Shown: piece by piece, positions 54,525-63,353 of the stretch | Layout: the number at the start of each line of letters is the position of its first letter | Numbering within the stretch: the first letter of the stretch is position 1 | Assembly: GCF_021233435.1 (NCBI RefSeq) | Contig: NZ_CP089468.1 | Location: 2,829,720-2,893,719 of the forward strand | DNA from: Halobacterium noricense | GTDB taxonomy: Archaea; Halobacteriota; Halobacteria; Halobacteriales; Halobacteriaceae | Direction of reading: 5' to 3' | DNA length: 64,000 nt | The notes under the pieces: generated by a model | What the model saw: only the letters and a program-made list of their open reading frames with translations | What the model was told of the DNA's origin: nothing | The model's database searches: none | Made by a program: the position numbers and the translations under genes

Positions 54525-56987
54525 ATGTCGGAGTCCGCGTACGTCGACCATCCGATGCTGGCCGAGGGCGTCATCGAGGCACGCCAGTACCAGCTGCAGC
54601 TCGCGGCGGCCGCACGGGAGGACCACACGCTCGTCTGCCTCCCCACCGGGCTCGGGAAGACGACGGTGAGCCTGCTGGTGACGGCCTACCGGCTGGCCGA
54701 CGACGCGGGCGGGAAGTCCCTCCTGCTCGCGCCGACGAAGCCGCTGGTCGAACAGCACGCGGCGTTCTACCGGGAAGCCCTCCGGATTCCGGACGACGAA
54801 ATCGTCGTGTTCACGGGGGAGACGCGGCCCGACGACCGCGCGGAGATGTGGAACGACGCGCGCGTGGTCGTGGCGACGCCCCAGGTCGTGGAGAACGACC
54901 TCGTGGGCGGGCGCATCGGGCTCGAAGAGGTCGTGCACTGCACGTTCGACGAGTGCCACCGTGCGACCGGCGACTACGCGTACACGTACATCGCGGAGCG
55001 CTACCACGCCGACGCGCTGAACCCGCTCGTGACGGCGATGTCCGCCTCTCCGGGCGGCAACGAGGAGGACATCCAGACGGTCTGCGAGAACCTCGGCGTG
55101 CGGAACGTCGAGGTGATGACCGAGGACGACGCGGACGTCGGCGAGCACACGTACGACACGGACGTCCAGTGGGAGCGCATCGAACTCCCGGAGCAGGTCA
55201 TCGAGGTCCGGGACGCCATCAACGAGGTCATCGAGGACCGCCTGGAGAAACTCCGGGAGTTGGGCGTCACGCGCGTCTCCAGCCCGGACGTCTCCCAGAA
55301 GGACCTGAACAAGATTCGCGCGAAACTCCAGGAGCTCATCGACAACGACCAGAGCGAGGGCTACCAGGGGATGAGCGTGCACGCGGAGGTGATGAAGCTC
55401 CGGCGCGCGGTCGAACTCGTCGAAACGCAGAGCGTCGAATCCGTGCGGCGGTACTTCGAGCGCCAGCGCAACGCCGCGCGCTCGTCGGGGGCATCGAAAG
55501 CGAGCCAACGACTCGTCTCCGAGCCCAAAGTCAAAGAAGCGATGCGGAAGGCCGACGACTTCGACGGCCTCCACCCGAAGTTCCGGCGCGCGCGGATGCT
55601 GCTCGCTGAGACGCTCGGTATCGAGGAGGGCGAGCGCGTCATCGTCTTCACCGAGTCGCGGGACACCGCGGAAGCCCTCACCGACTTCTTGGGCGAGCAC
55701 TTCGACACGCAGCGCTTCGTCGGGCAGGGCGACGCGGACGGCAGCGACGGGATGACGCAGAAAGAGCAGCGCGAGACGCTCGACCGGTTCCGGAGCGGCG
55801 AGTTCGAGGTGCTGGTCTCCACGAGCGTCGCCGAGGAGGGGTTGGACGTTCCGGAGGTCGACCTCGTGTTGTTCTTCGAGCCGGTGCCGACGGCGATTCG
55901 CTCCGTCCAGCGAAAGGGGCGGACGGGCCGCCAGACGGAGGGAAAGGTCGTCGTGTTGATGGCCGAGGACACCCGCGACGAGGCGTACTTCTGGATCAGT
56001 CAGCGCCGCGAGCAGGAGATGGAGGACGAACTCCGCGAACTGAAAGGCGTCGCCGACGACCTCGAAGGCGACCTCGGAGAGAGTCAGCGCGCGCTCGACG
56101 ACTACGGCGACGAGGAGGCGGACGCTTCGGACGACGACGCGAGCGAGGCGGCGACAGCAGCCACGTCAGCGGACGCGCAGCCTGCGGAGGCCGACGGCGG
56201 TAGCGCGGCTGCAGGCGGCGACGGGCAGGCGGGACTCACGGACTTCGACGCGCCCGACCCCGACGATGTCGAGGAAGGCGAGGACGAGGAGGGTGTGGCA
56301 GCGCGCGCGGACAGCGGCGACGAGGAGGCGGTCGAGGTGGTCGTCGACCAGCGCGAACTCGACTCGAACATCGCGCGGGACCTCTCGAAGCGCGACGGGG
56401 TCGAGACCAGACTGGAGACGCTGTCGGTGGGCGACTACGTGCTCTCGGACCGCGTCGCCGTCGAACGGAAGTCCCACGCGGACTTCCTGGACACGCTGCT
56501 GGGCGGCGACCGCTCCATCTTCGAGCAGGCCAAGGACCTGACGCGCCACTACACGCGCCCTGTCCTCCTCTTGGAGGGAGACGGCGACCTCTACGCGGAG
56601 CGCAACGTCCACCCGAACGCGATTCGCGCGACGCTGGCGTCGCTGGCCGTGGACTGGGGCATCAGCGTCGTGCAGACGCGCGGCGAGGACGACACCGCGG
56701 AGATGATTCAGACCATCGCCGAGCGCGAGCAGACCGACAACGACCGCGAGGTGAGCGCGCACGGCGAGAAGGCCGCGAAGACGCTCGGCGAACAGCAGGA
56801 GTACGTCGTCTCCTCGATTGCGGACATCGGCCCGGTGACCGCGCGCTCGCTCCTCGAAGCGTTCGGGACCGTCGAAGCCGTGATGACCGCCCGCGAGGAC
56901 GACCTCACGGAGGCGGACGGCGTCGGCCAGGTCACCGCCGAGCGCATCCGTGAAGTCGTCGGCAGCGACTACCAGCCCGACGCGTAG
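54525..56987 (+). CDS. hef: Hef helicase/nuclease (FANCM/XPF-like)
   Basis: Processes stalled replication forks. The 820 residues combine an N-terminal superfamily 2 helicase (TGLGKTTVSLLV near residue 42; DECH box FDECHRATGDYAYT at 142; MSASPGG; VSTSVAEEGLDVPEVDLVLF; RSVQRKGRTGR) with a disordered acidic linker (about 525-600), an XPF nuclease domain (VDQRELDSNIARDL; VERKSHADF at 645, the ERK-x3-D motif) and a tandem helix-hairpin-helix (SIADIGPVTARSLLEAFG). Both activities appear intact. A CCCTTAACC box about 30 bases before the ATG suggests a leaderless transcript. Confidence 0.96.
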   Translation: MSESAYVDHPMLAEGVIEARQYQLQLAAAAREDHTLVCLPTGLGKTTVSLLVTAYRLADDAGGKSLLLAPTKPLVEQHAAFYREALRIPDDEIVVFTGETRPDDRAEMWNDARVVVATPQVVENDLVGGRIGLEEVVHCTFDECHRATGDYAYTYIAERYHADALNPLVTAMSASPGGNEEDIQTVCENLGVRNVEVMTEDDADVGEHTYDTDVQWERIELPEQVIEVRDAINEVIEDRLEKLRELGVTRVSSPDVSQKDLNKIRAKLQELIDNDQSEGYQGMSVHAEVMKLRRAVELVETQSVESVRRYFERQRNAARSSGASKASQRLVSEPKVKEAMRKADDFDGLHPKFRRARMLLAETLGIEEGERVIVFTESRDTAEALTDFLGEHFDTQRFVGQGDADGSDGMTQKEQRETLDRFRSGEFEVLVSTSVAEEGLDVPEVDLVLFFEPVPTAIRSVQRKGRTGRQTEGKVVVLMAEDTRDEAYFWISQRREQEMEDELRELKGVADDLEGDLGESQRALDDYGDEEADASDDDASEAATAATSADAQPAEADGGSAAAGGDGQAGLTDFDAPDPDDVEEGEDEEGVAARADSGDEEAVEVVVDQRELDSNIARDLSKRDGVETRLETLSVGDYVLSDRVAVERKSHADFLDTLLGGDRSIFEQAKDLTRHYTRPVLLLEGDGDLYAERNVHPNAIRATLASLAVDWGISVVQTRGEDDTAEMIQTIAEREQTDNDREVSAHGEKAAKTLGEQQEYVVSSIADIGPVTARSLLEAFGTVEAVMTAREDDLTEADGVGQVTAERIREVVGSDYQPDA

Positions 56988-57035
56988 CCCGCGGCGCCGT
57001 TCTGGTGGTACTGGGCGAGCGTTGCTACTACTCCG

Positions 57036-58964
57036 TTACTCGTGAACGGGGAGCATGATGCTCGAAGGGCGCTCTGGGCTGTGGTAGAGCGTCTGCGTCG
57101 CCGTCTGCATGTCCGACTCGGTCGCCTCTGCAACGGGAACCGCTGCGTTCGGGTTGCGGTCCTGCTTCGGGAAGTTACTGCTCGTGACGTCGACGCGAAT
57201 CCGATGCCCCGACTGGAACGTGTGCGCGACGTCTCGGAGTTCGATTTCGAGTTCGTAGACCGCCCCCGGTTCGAGGAACGCCGTCTCCTCGAATTGGGAA
57301 GCGAGGTGGGACGAGCCTTGGTCGTTCGTTTCACGGTAGCGCGCGCGGAGCGCGCCCTCCGTGATGTTCGCCGAGTAGCCGTCCGGCCCGACGTCGACGA
57401 GTTTCACCATGAAGTCCGTGTCCTCAGCCGTCGTCTCGACGAACAGCGACGCGGTCACGTCGCCCGCAATCGACAGCGGTTCGGTGAGCTCCTCGGACGT
57501 GTAGACGAGGACGTCGTCGCGCTCCTCGACCGACGTCTGGTCCTTGACGCCGGCTTCGACCGTCCCGCCCATGTGGAGCGGGCCACCGCGGGTCGGAACT
57601 GGGTCGAGGGGGTCGTATTCGTAGCTATCGCTCCGGGCGCTCCCACTCGGGTCGCCGGTCGTCAGGACACCGCCTCCGACGTCGCTGTTCGCGTTCCCGC
57701 CGCTGTCGAGGTGGTACTCGGTTGCGGTCACGCCCGACGGCGGCCACTGGTCGGCCGTTCGCCACTCGTTGTCGCCCATCTGGAAGTACTGTACTTTCGG
57801 CATCGAGGTGACGCCCGTCTCCTCGTCCTGTAGCCAGTAATCGAACCACGGGAGGACGAGTTCGTTGGCGATGTCGTACTCGGCGTTCGAGCCGAAGTCC
57901 CAATCGCCGACCGGGTTCGCCGAGGGGTACGTCGTGTGCGCCCACGGCCCCAAGACTAGTTTCTGGTTCTCTCGGACGACGTCCGTTCCTTCTTCCTCGA
58001 TCGTCGAGAACCCCCAGGTGTTCCCGCGGAGGAAGATGTCGTACCAGCCGCTCGCCTGGACGACTGGCGTCGAGATGTCCGGGATGTGCTGGAGGACGTC
58101 GAGGTCCTTCCAGAACTCGTCGTAGGTCGAGTGCTCGTGCCAGTCCTGCCAGAGGGGGCCGACGCCCTCGTCGAAGGCGGGTTGCTCGATTGTCGGGAGC
58201 GTATCCGCGCTCTCCGGCAAGCCCGTGAGCAGGCTCTCCAGTTCTCCCCGGAGCTCGCCCGCCTTCTCCTCGGAGACGTCGAGGCGCGAGACCTGGGAGA
58301 ACGAGTTCGCTGCCAGCCACGCGAGTGACGTGCCGTAGTTGTCGGCGCCGCCCATGTACTGGAGGTCGCCGTAGAAGTTCGTCGGGGTGACCAGCGGTGC
58401 GGCAGCGACGAGTCCCGGCGGGTCCTCTTTGATTGCTTGCCACGTGGCCATCCCGCGGAACGACGTGCCGTACATCCCGACGTCGCCCGTGCTCCAGTCC
58501 TGTTCGGTTATCCATTCGATGGTGTCGTAGCCGTCCTCGCCCTGGTCGAATCCCTGGAACTCCCCTTCGGAACCGAACCGCCCGCGGAAGTCCTGCTGGA
58601 CGACCGCGTAGCCGGCGTCGACAGCCGGACGGATGCCGCCGATCGGTTCCTCGTCGGCCTTGTTGTAGGGCGTCCTGTTGAGCAGCGTCGGGAACGGGCC
58701 GTCCTCGCCGGCGGGCGTGAAGACGTTCGTGGCGAGACTGACGCCGTCCCGCATCTCGACCATGATGTCGCGCTCGGCGTCGTACGGTTCCGTGGTCGTC
58801 GTTTCGGTCTCCGTCTCCTCGGATTCGTCTGTCGTGGGCGGCTGCGATGTCGGCGTCGTCGTCCCCGGCTGGCTCTGTTGGTTACAGCCCGCGAGGCCCG
58901 CGAGGCCGGCGCTGGCAAGCGCGAGGAACGTCCGCCGCTCGAAATCCCTGGTACGATTTGACAT
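57036..58964 (-). CDS. Secreted CocE/X-Pro-peptidase-type hydrolase, lipoprotein
   Basis: A 642-residue exported enzyme. The N-terminus (FERRTFLALASAGLAGLAGC) is a Tat signal with a lipobox cysteine. The alpha/beta-hydrolase core has MVEMRDGVSLATNVF, the nucleophile GMYGTSFRGMATW (Ser in G-x-S-x-x-G), the acid region ASGWYDIFLRGNTW and the histidine region GPWAHTTYPSANP. A C-terminal jelly-roll (RYRETNDQGSSHLASQ) completes the X-Pro dipeptidyl-peptidase/cocaine-esterase plan. Substrate may be an ester or acyl-peptide. Lies alone with its own TATA box. Confidence 0.9.
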   Translation of the reverse strand: MSNRTRDFERRTFLALASAGLAGLAGCNQQSQPGTTTPTSQPPTTDESEETETETTTTEPYDAERDIMVEMRDGVSLATNVFTPAGEDGPFPTLLNRTPYNKADEEPIGGIRPAVDAGYAVVQQDFRGRFGSEGEFQGFDQGEDGYDTIEWITEQDWSTGDVGMYGTSFRGMATWQAIKEDPPGLVAAAPLVTPTNFYGDLQYMGGADNYGTSLAWLAANSFSQVSRLDVSEEKAGELRGELESLLTGLPESADTLPTIEQPAFDEGVGPLWQDWHEHSTYDEFWKDLDVLQHIPDISTPVVQASGWYDIFLRGNTWGFSTIEEEGTDVVRENQKLVLGPWAHTTYPSANPVGDWDFGSNAEYDIANELVLPWFDYWLQDEETGVTSMPKVQYFQMGDNEWRTADQWPPSGVTATEYHLDSGGNANSDVGGGVLTTGDPSGSARSDSYEYDPLDPVPTRGGPLHMGGTVEAGVKDQTSVEERDDVLVYTSEELTEPLSIAGDVTASLFVETTAEDTDFMVKLVDVGPDGYSANITEGALRARYRETNDQGSSHLASQFEETAFLEPGAVYELEIELRDVAHTFQSGHRIRVDVTSSNFPKQDRNPNAAVPVAEATESDMQTATQTLYHSPERPSSIMLPVHE

Positions 58965-58985
58965 GCGAAACGGTAGATAGTACGA

Positions 58986-58998
58986 ACTATAATAAATC
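58986..58998 (-). promoter_or_regulatory. TATA-type promoter of the hydrolase gene
   Basis: Minus strand GATTTATTATAGT, about 28 bases before the ATG at 58964, so the transcript is close to leaderless. The whole gap 58965-59045 is AT-rich compared with its surroundings. Confidence 0.65.
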
Positions 58999-59150
58999 TA
59001 GGGAGATTTTTACTACACATCGTTAAGTAAATACCCTCCCTTTATCGTTCAGATTGAGTCTCCATCTTTACGCCCACCATAGAGTGGAAACCAGAAGTCC
59101 GGGCGGAAAGCGGGCGTGATTCGCAATCCGGCGGCAGCCCGAATGGCCGG

Positions 59151-61118
59151 TCAGTCGCGGTCGGCGCGGTGCTCGCTGATGATGGAGTCGACCATGCTCT
59201 CCTTCTGTTCGCGCTCGCGCTCGGCCTTCCGCTCGCGCCAGTCCGCGAGCACGGCTTCGACGTCGGACTCGCTGGCGATTGCGAGTTCGTCCACCTCACG
59301 GATGGTCACGTCGTCGGCGGGGCCGATGGGGATATCGTGCTCGAACAGCACCTCGTCGGCAGCGTCCGAGAGGCCGCCCGACCGGAGCACGACGCGGGGG
59401 TCGAACTCCGCGAGCAGTTCCGCCGTCGAGCGGCCCGCGCCGGACGCGTCGCGGAGGTAGACGACGTCGCCGGACGCGATGCCGTACTCGCCGTCGGCGG
59501 CCTCGATGGCGTCGACCGTGAACTGGTCGACGGGTTTGACGGCGACGAGGTCGCCGCTGTGGTTCACGTCGCCGAGGTTCGAGTGGTCGAGCTTCCAGAG
59601 GTCTTTGAGGCGTTCGAGCTTCGCCGCGAGTTCGTCGGCGCGCTCGCGCTCCTCCGCGAGTTCGGTTTCGAGGCGGTCGTTCTCCCACTGGAGCTGCGTG
59701 ACCTCGCGGCGCTCGCGGGCCTCCTGGCGCTCCTCGCGGCGCGCCTCCGAAAGTTCCTCCTCGTACTCCTCGATTGTCTCGTCTTTCTCGTCGAGTTCGG
59801 CTTCGAGGTCCGCGACGTGGTCCTGGAGGCGCGCGACCTGCGCTTCGAGGTCCCGAATCCGCCGTTCCTCGTCGGTGAGTTCGCGGGGCTCGTGCTCGAC
59901 GGTCTCCTCCTCGGGTTCGTCGGTCTCGGTGAGGTCGTCGATGACCGCCGCGAGCGGCTCGTCGTCGCCGACGACGCGGGAGACGACTTCGCCGCGGTCG
60001 AGCTCGGGCGGCGTCTCCTCGGTGGCGCGCCGAATCTGGTCGGCGTGGGCGTCGCGGGCGAACAGCGCCGCCGCCATCGCGTCCCGCTGGTGGTCGTCGT
60101 CGTATCCCTCCTCGCGGGTGCGGTGCTGCTTCTCGTCCACGGGGAGGTCGGTGTCGGGTGCCCAGCCGGCGGCGTCGAAGCTCGCGCGAATCTTCTCGAC
60201 GGTCGCCGGCATCGGGGTCACGTCGGCGGCGACCACGACGGGGCGGCCGCGCTCGATCATCCACTCGATGATCTCCGCGGTGTCGGCGGTACGCGTGCTC
60301 GTGACGTCGAGCACGCGGCCGTCGAGCGCGACCAGCGCGACCGCCGTGGTCGTCCCGGGGTCGATGCCGACGAACACGCGGTCGCGGCGCCGCGCGAGCG
60401 GCTCGAACTCGATGCCGTCCCGGCGCACGGGCTCGACCTCGACGCGCGTGTCGCCGGAGCGTCGGCTGCTCACGGGGATGTCCTCGGGGCGAGCCTGCAC
60501 GGTGAAGACGGCGTTCGAGAACCCGCCGTACTTCTCGGTGACGTCGCGCTCGTAGTCGAGGCCGGCGTCGTCTAACTCTGATTCCACGTCGCGGGCGACG
60601 CGCTTCACGGAGCCGTGGATGCGGCGCGTGAAGCGGTCCTCGCTCCACCCGCCACCGCCACCGGTCGAGCGACCGCGGGCGACCTTCACGGTGGTCTCGT
60701 CGGTGAACGCCGACACCTCGTAGCCGACGTTGCGCGCGGCCAGTCGAGCCGCTGCCTCGGCTTCCTCCATCGCGGGCTTCCCGTACGGGACGCCGTGGCG
60801 TTTCGCCACTCGGGAGAGCGGCTCGGGGCGCTCGTCACCGGTGACCTGCACGAGCTTCGTCTCCTCGGGGAGCCCGCGCAGGAAGTGCACGAGTTGGTCC
60901 TTGTCCGCGGCCAGCTCGTACATGTTGTCGGTCGCGAGAATCGCGGGCTCCTCGCTGTCCACGCGACGCAGCAGCTTCCGCCGGCTGACGACGTCGCGCT
61001 CGACTGTCTCTCCGTCGAAGACGACGAGCGCGTAGGATGGGGCGTCCCCGCGCACGTCACCGCTCTGCACGTCGACGCCGAACACGCGGGCGTCGAGGGC
61101 GCTCGTGCGAGTACTCAA
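59151..61118 (-). CDS. DUF460 protein, RuvC-like fold plus coiled coil
   Basis: A 655-residue protein of the archaeal DUF460 family. The central part (about 245-350) has the layout of an RNase H/RuvC nuclease: FVGIDPGTTTAVALVALDG (D253), VVVAADVTPMP (D299) and DDHQRDAMAAALFA (D346). An earlier GVDVQSG (D16) may be a second, degenerate copy. A long charged coiled coil follows (about 400-510; QVARLQDHVADLEAELDEKD), then a C-terminal domain. No activity is known to me; nuclease action is inference from the acidic triad. Confidence 0.82.
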   Translation of the reverse strand: MSTRTSALDARVFGVDVQSGDVRGDAPSYALVVFDGETVERDVVSRRKLLRRVDSEEPAILATDNMYELAADKDQLVHFLRGLPEETKLVQVTGDERPEPLSRVAKRHGVPYGKPAMEEAEAAARLAARNVGYEVSAFTDETTVKVARGRSTGGGGGWSEDRFTRRIHGSVKRVARDVESELDDAGLDYERDVTEKYGGFSNAVFTVQARPEDIPVSSRRSGDTRVEVEPVRRDGIEFEPLARRRDRVFVGIDPGTTTAVALVALDGRVLDVTSTRTADTAEIIEWMIERGRPVVVAADVTPMPATVEKIRASFDAAGWAPDTDLPVDEKQHRTREEGYDDDHQRDAMAAALFARDAHADQIRRATEETPPELDRGEVVSRVVGDDEPLAAVIDDLTETDEPEEETVEHEPRELTDEERRIRDLEAQVARLQDHVADLEAELDEKDETIEEYEEELSEARREERQEARERREVTQLQWENDRLETELAEERERADELAAKLERLKDLWKLDHSNLGDVNHSGDLVAVKPVDQFTVDAIEAADGEYGIASGDVVYLRDASGAGRSTAELLAEFDPRVVLRSGGLSDAADEVLFEHDIPIGPADDVTIREVDELAIASESDVEAVLADWRERKAEREREQKESMVDSIISEHRADRD

Positions 61119-61628
61119 GTCGATTTCAGATAGGTGGCGAGCGCTAATAAGTTCGGTGCGGGACGGGTCGGTACTGTTCAGATGGAATCCGGTTCAGCCG
61201 ATTAACGGCGGCTGTGTAATCAAGTGACGCGATTCACGCCCGCCGTAAACGGCGCGATTCTCTCGCTGTTTAAAGATAGGGATGCAACGATCGCTAGCTT
61301 CGGCTGTTTGACCCGCCCACTTCTGGTGGTCGCCAGGAGAGCAGCGCTCTCCCGAGGCCGCGGCAATCTCCGGTTTCCGGTGGATTGAAACAGCGAGGTG
61401 CGCGTAGCGGCTTCGCTGCCACGGCGAGCGAAACGAGCGGAGCGGGGGGTTCGGCGAACCCGGGCGGCGGTGAGGCGAACCCCGGGAGCGCTTGCGTTCC
61501 CGGAACAAACGCGTGAGCGGCCACCGATGGGTTTCAAGCGATCACTCCCGATCAACGTACCTGAACACTACCGTTTCGAGGGCAACAAGGGCCAAATAGC
61601 TCCGCCCACAACAGTGTAACTGATTACC
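61119..61628. other. Gap with GGTGGATTGAAA repeat module, copy 2
   Basis: 510 bases between divergent genes, no credible gene. 61370-61423: CCGGTTTCCGGTGGATTGAA, ACAGCGAGGTGCG, then hairpin CGTAGCGGC-TTC-GCTGCCACG (61403-61423, one mismatch), matching the module at 37480-37535. 61424-61520 is a GAGCG/GTGAG degenerate island with CCCGGG palindromes. 61119-61330 shows nothing I can name. Confidence 0.65.
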
Positions 61629-62057
61629 ATGATTCGGCGCCGAACGTTCCTCGACGGCGTCGCGGCCAGTAGTCTCGCCGTCATCGCGGGCTGTACCGGT
61701 GGAAACACCACCGGCGGTGCAACCGTCGAGGAAACGTCGTCCGTCTCGATGACAGGGTCACAGTTCGACCCCCGGAATATCCACGTCGACACTGGAACCA
61801 CAGTGACGTGGTCCAACGACGATACTGTCGAACACACCGTCACGAGCGCCTCGGACAACTGGAGCAAGGACACGTCCGTCCCCGGCGGAGAGCAGACCAC
61901 GCATACGTTCGACGAAAGCGGCGTGTACGACGTGTACTGTTCTATCCACGGGGGAGACGACCTGTCAGGGATGAGTATGAAAGTCGGGGTCGGCGACGCG
62001 ACTATCGACGAACCGCTCGGTAGCGGACCCGACGACGGCGGTGGTGGCGCATACTAA
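61629..62057 (+). CDS. Halocyanin-like blue copper lipoprotein
   Basis: A 142-residue cupredoxin. The start RRRTFLDGVAASSLAVIAG then C22 is a Tat signal with lipobox, so the protein is membrane-anchored outside the cell. Likely copper ligands are H69 (DDTVEHTV), C104 and H107 (YCSIHGGDD) and M115 (DLSGM). The H-to-M loop is eight residues against about five in typical plastocyanin/halocyanin, a variant I see only by eye. Likely mobile electron carrier between membrane complexes. Confidence 0.88.
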   Translation: MIRRRTFLDGVAASSLAVIAGCTGGNTTGGATVEETSSVSMTGSQFDPRNIHVDTGTTVTWSNDDTVEHTVTSASDNWSKDTSVPGGEQTTHTFDESGVYDVYCSIHGGDDLSGMSMKVGVGDATIDEPLGSGPDDGGGGAY

Positions 62058-62095
62058 GGAGGTTCGGCGCTAGCTCGTCCTCCTCGCCGAGGCGA

Positions 62096-62293
62096 TTGGG
62101 ACAAACGGCCAACGCACCGCGTGCTCGTGGCGCCGTCGCGGTGGTCGCCGGCCTCGGCTTCCGGGGCCTGTTTCTCCGCACACGCCAGCTCGACCTCGTC
62201 GTGCGCGTCGCTGGCGACGACGAACTGAGACTCGACGCCGACGTCAGCGACGCCGATTTCGCAGCAATCCAGCGGCGCCTCGACTTGGGCTGA
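62096..62293 (+). CDS. Possible small hypothetical protein
   Basis: A 65-residue frame with TTG start; the last part (LVVRVAGDDELRLDADVSDA then DFAAIQRRLDLG) is acidic and has strong C/G third positions, as in real genes. The first 20 residues are less convincing, so the true start may be a later GTG. No family recognised. It converges on rnz. Confidence 0.4.
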   Translation: MGQTANAPRARGAVAVVAGLGFRGLFLRTRQLDLVVRVAGDDELRLDADVSDADFAAIQRRLDLG

Positions 62294-62321
62294 GAAGGCC
62301 GAAGCCGAGACACCGAGCGGG

Positions 62322-63254
62322 TCACACCGTGTCCGGGAATGGGACGTCGTAGGTCATGCCGTCGTGGGCGACGAACACCTCGCCGTCGAAGTCGGCGGTT
62401 TCGGCGTCCTCGCGGAGTTCGCGGGCGTCGCCGGCGTACCGCGAGGAGACGTGGGTGAGCGCCAGCGTTCGGGCGTCGGCGCGGGCGGCGATGGCGGCGG
62501 CTTCGCCGGCGGTCGAGTGGCCGGTCTCGGCGGCGCGCTCGGCGGCGTCGTCGGTGAACGTCGCGTCGTGAATCAGGAGGTCCGCGCCGTCCGCGGCGGC
62601 GACGACGGGGTCGTGGGGGCGCGTATCGCCCGTGTAGACGAGCTTGCGGCCGGGACGGGGGTCGCCGACGACCTGCTCGGGGCGGACGACGGTGCCGTCG
62701 TCGAGTTCGACGGCGTCGCCCTCGTGGAGCTTCGAGAACTTCGGGCCGACCGGGACGCCGAGTTCCTCGGCCTTCTCGCGGTCGAAGCGGCCCTTGCGGT
62801 CGTCCTCGACGAGCGCGTACCCCACGGAGGTCGTGCGGTGGGCGGTGTCGAACGCGCGGACCTCGTACTCGGGGCGGTCGAGGACGGTCTCGCCCGCGCT
62901 CACTTCGCTGATACGGACGGGGAAGCCGACGTCCCCGCCGACGGCGAACACGAGCGCCTCTATCTGGTCGCGGAGGCCTCGGGGGACGTGAATCGTCAGG
63001 GGGTCCTCGCGGTCGTTGAAGTCCCACGTCTGGACGAGGCCGGGGAGGCCGAAGACGTGGTCGCCGTGGGCGTGCGTGACGAACACGTCGGAGACGTCGA
63101 AACCGGTGCCGTACCGCATCATCTGGCGCTGGGTCGCCTCGCCGGCGTCGAAGAGGAACGCGTCGCCCTCCCGGCGCACGAACACCGAACTGGGGTTGCG
63201 TTCGGTCGTGGGGACGGCGCCACTCGTCCCGAGGAATGTAGCCTGCAGAGTCAT
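62322..63254 (-). CDS. rnz: Ribonuclease Z (tRNase Z)
   Basis: Removes 3' trailers from pre-tRNAs. The 310 residues begin MTLQATFLGTSGAVPTTERN and carry the metallo-beta-lactamase motif THAHGDHVFGLPGL (H61, H63, D65, H66), the HDATFTDDAAERAAETGHST region and LTHVSSRYAGD with later metal ligands. ATG 63254 gives the family length. With EndA it covers tRNA maturation in this window. Confidence 0.95.
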   Translation of the reverse strand: MTLQATFLGTSGAVPTTERNPSSVFVRREGDAFLFDAGEATQRQMMRYGTGFDVSDVFVTHAHGDHVFGLPGLVQTWDFNDREDPLTIHVPRGLRDQIEALVFAVGGDVGFPVRISEVSAGETVLDRPEYEVRAFDTAHRTTSVGYALVEDDRKGRFDREKAEELGVPVGPKFSKLHEGDAVELDDGTVVRPEQVVGDPRPGRKLVYTGDTRPHDPVVAAADGADLLIHDATFTDDAAERAAETGHSTAGEAAAIAARADARTLALTHVSSRYAGDARELREDAETADFDGEVFVAHDGMTYDVPFPDTV

Positions 63255-63353
63255 GCCCGAACGTGGGCGGGCCGTGCGCAAAACCCCACCGATGCGGGCG
63301 CAGGCGGGCCAGCGGCCGGAGCGCTTTCCCGGACTGGCGACGTGGCTCCGCAC

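Noticed and set aside
37480..61423. GGTGGATTGAAA as CRISPR repeats
   Set aside because: The end resembles type I-B repeats, but each site has a single copy, no spacers and no cas genes nearby.
61194..61555. Overlapping 76-111-codon frames before the halocyanin gene
   Set aside because: They follow the repeat module and arginine/serine-rich palindromes; no domain, and codon use is unlike neighbouring genes.
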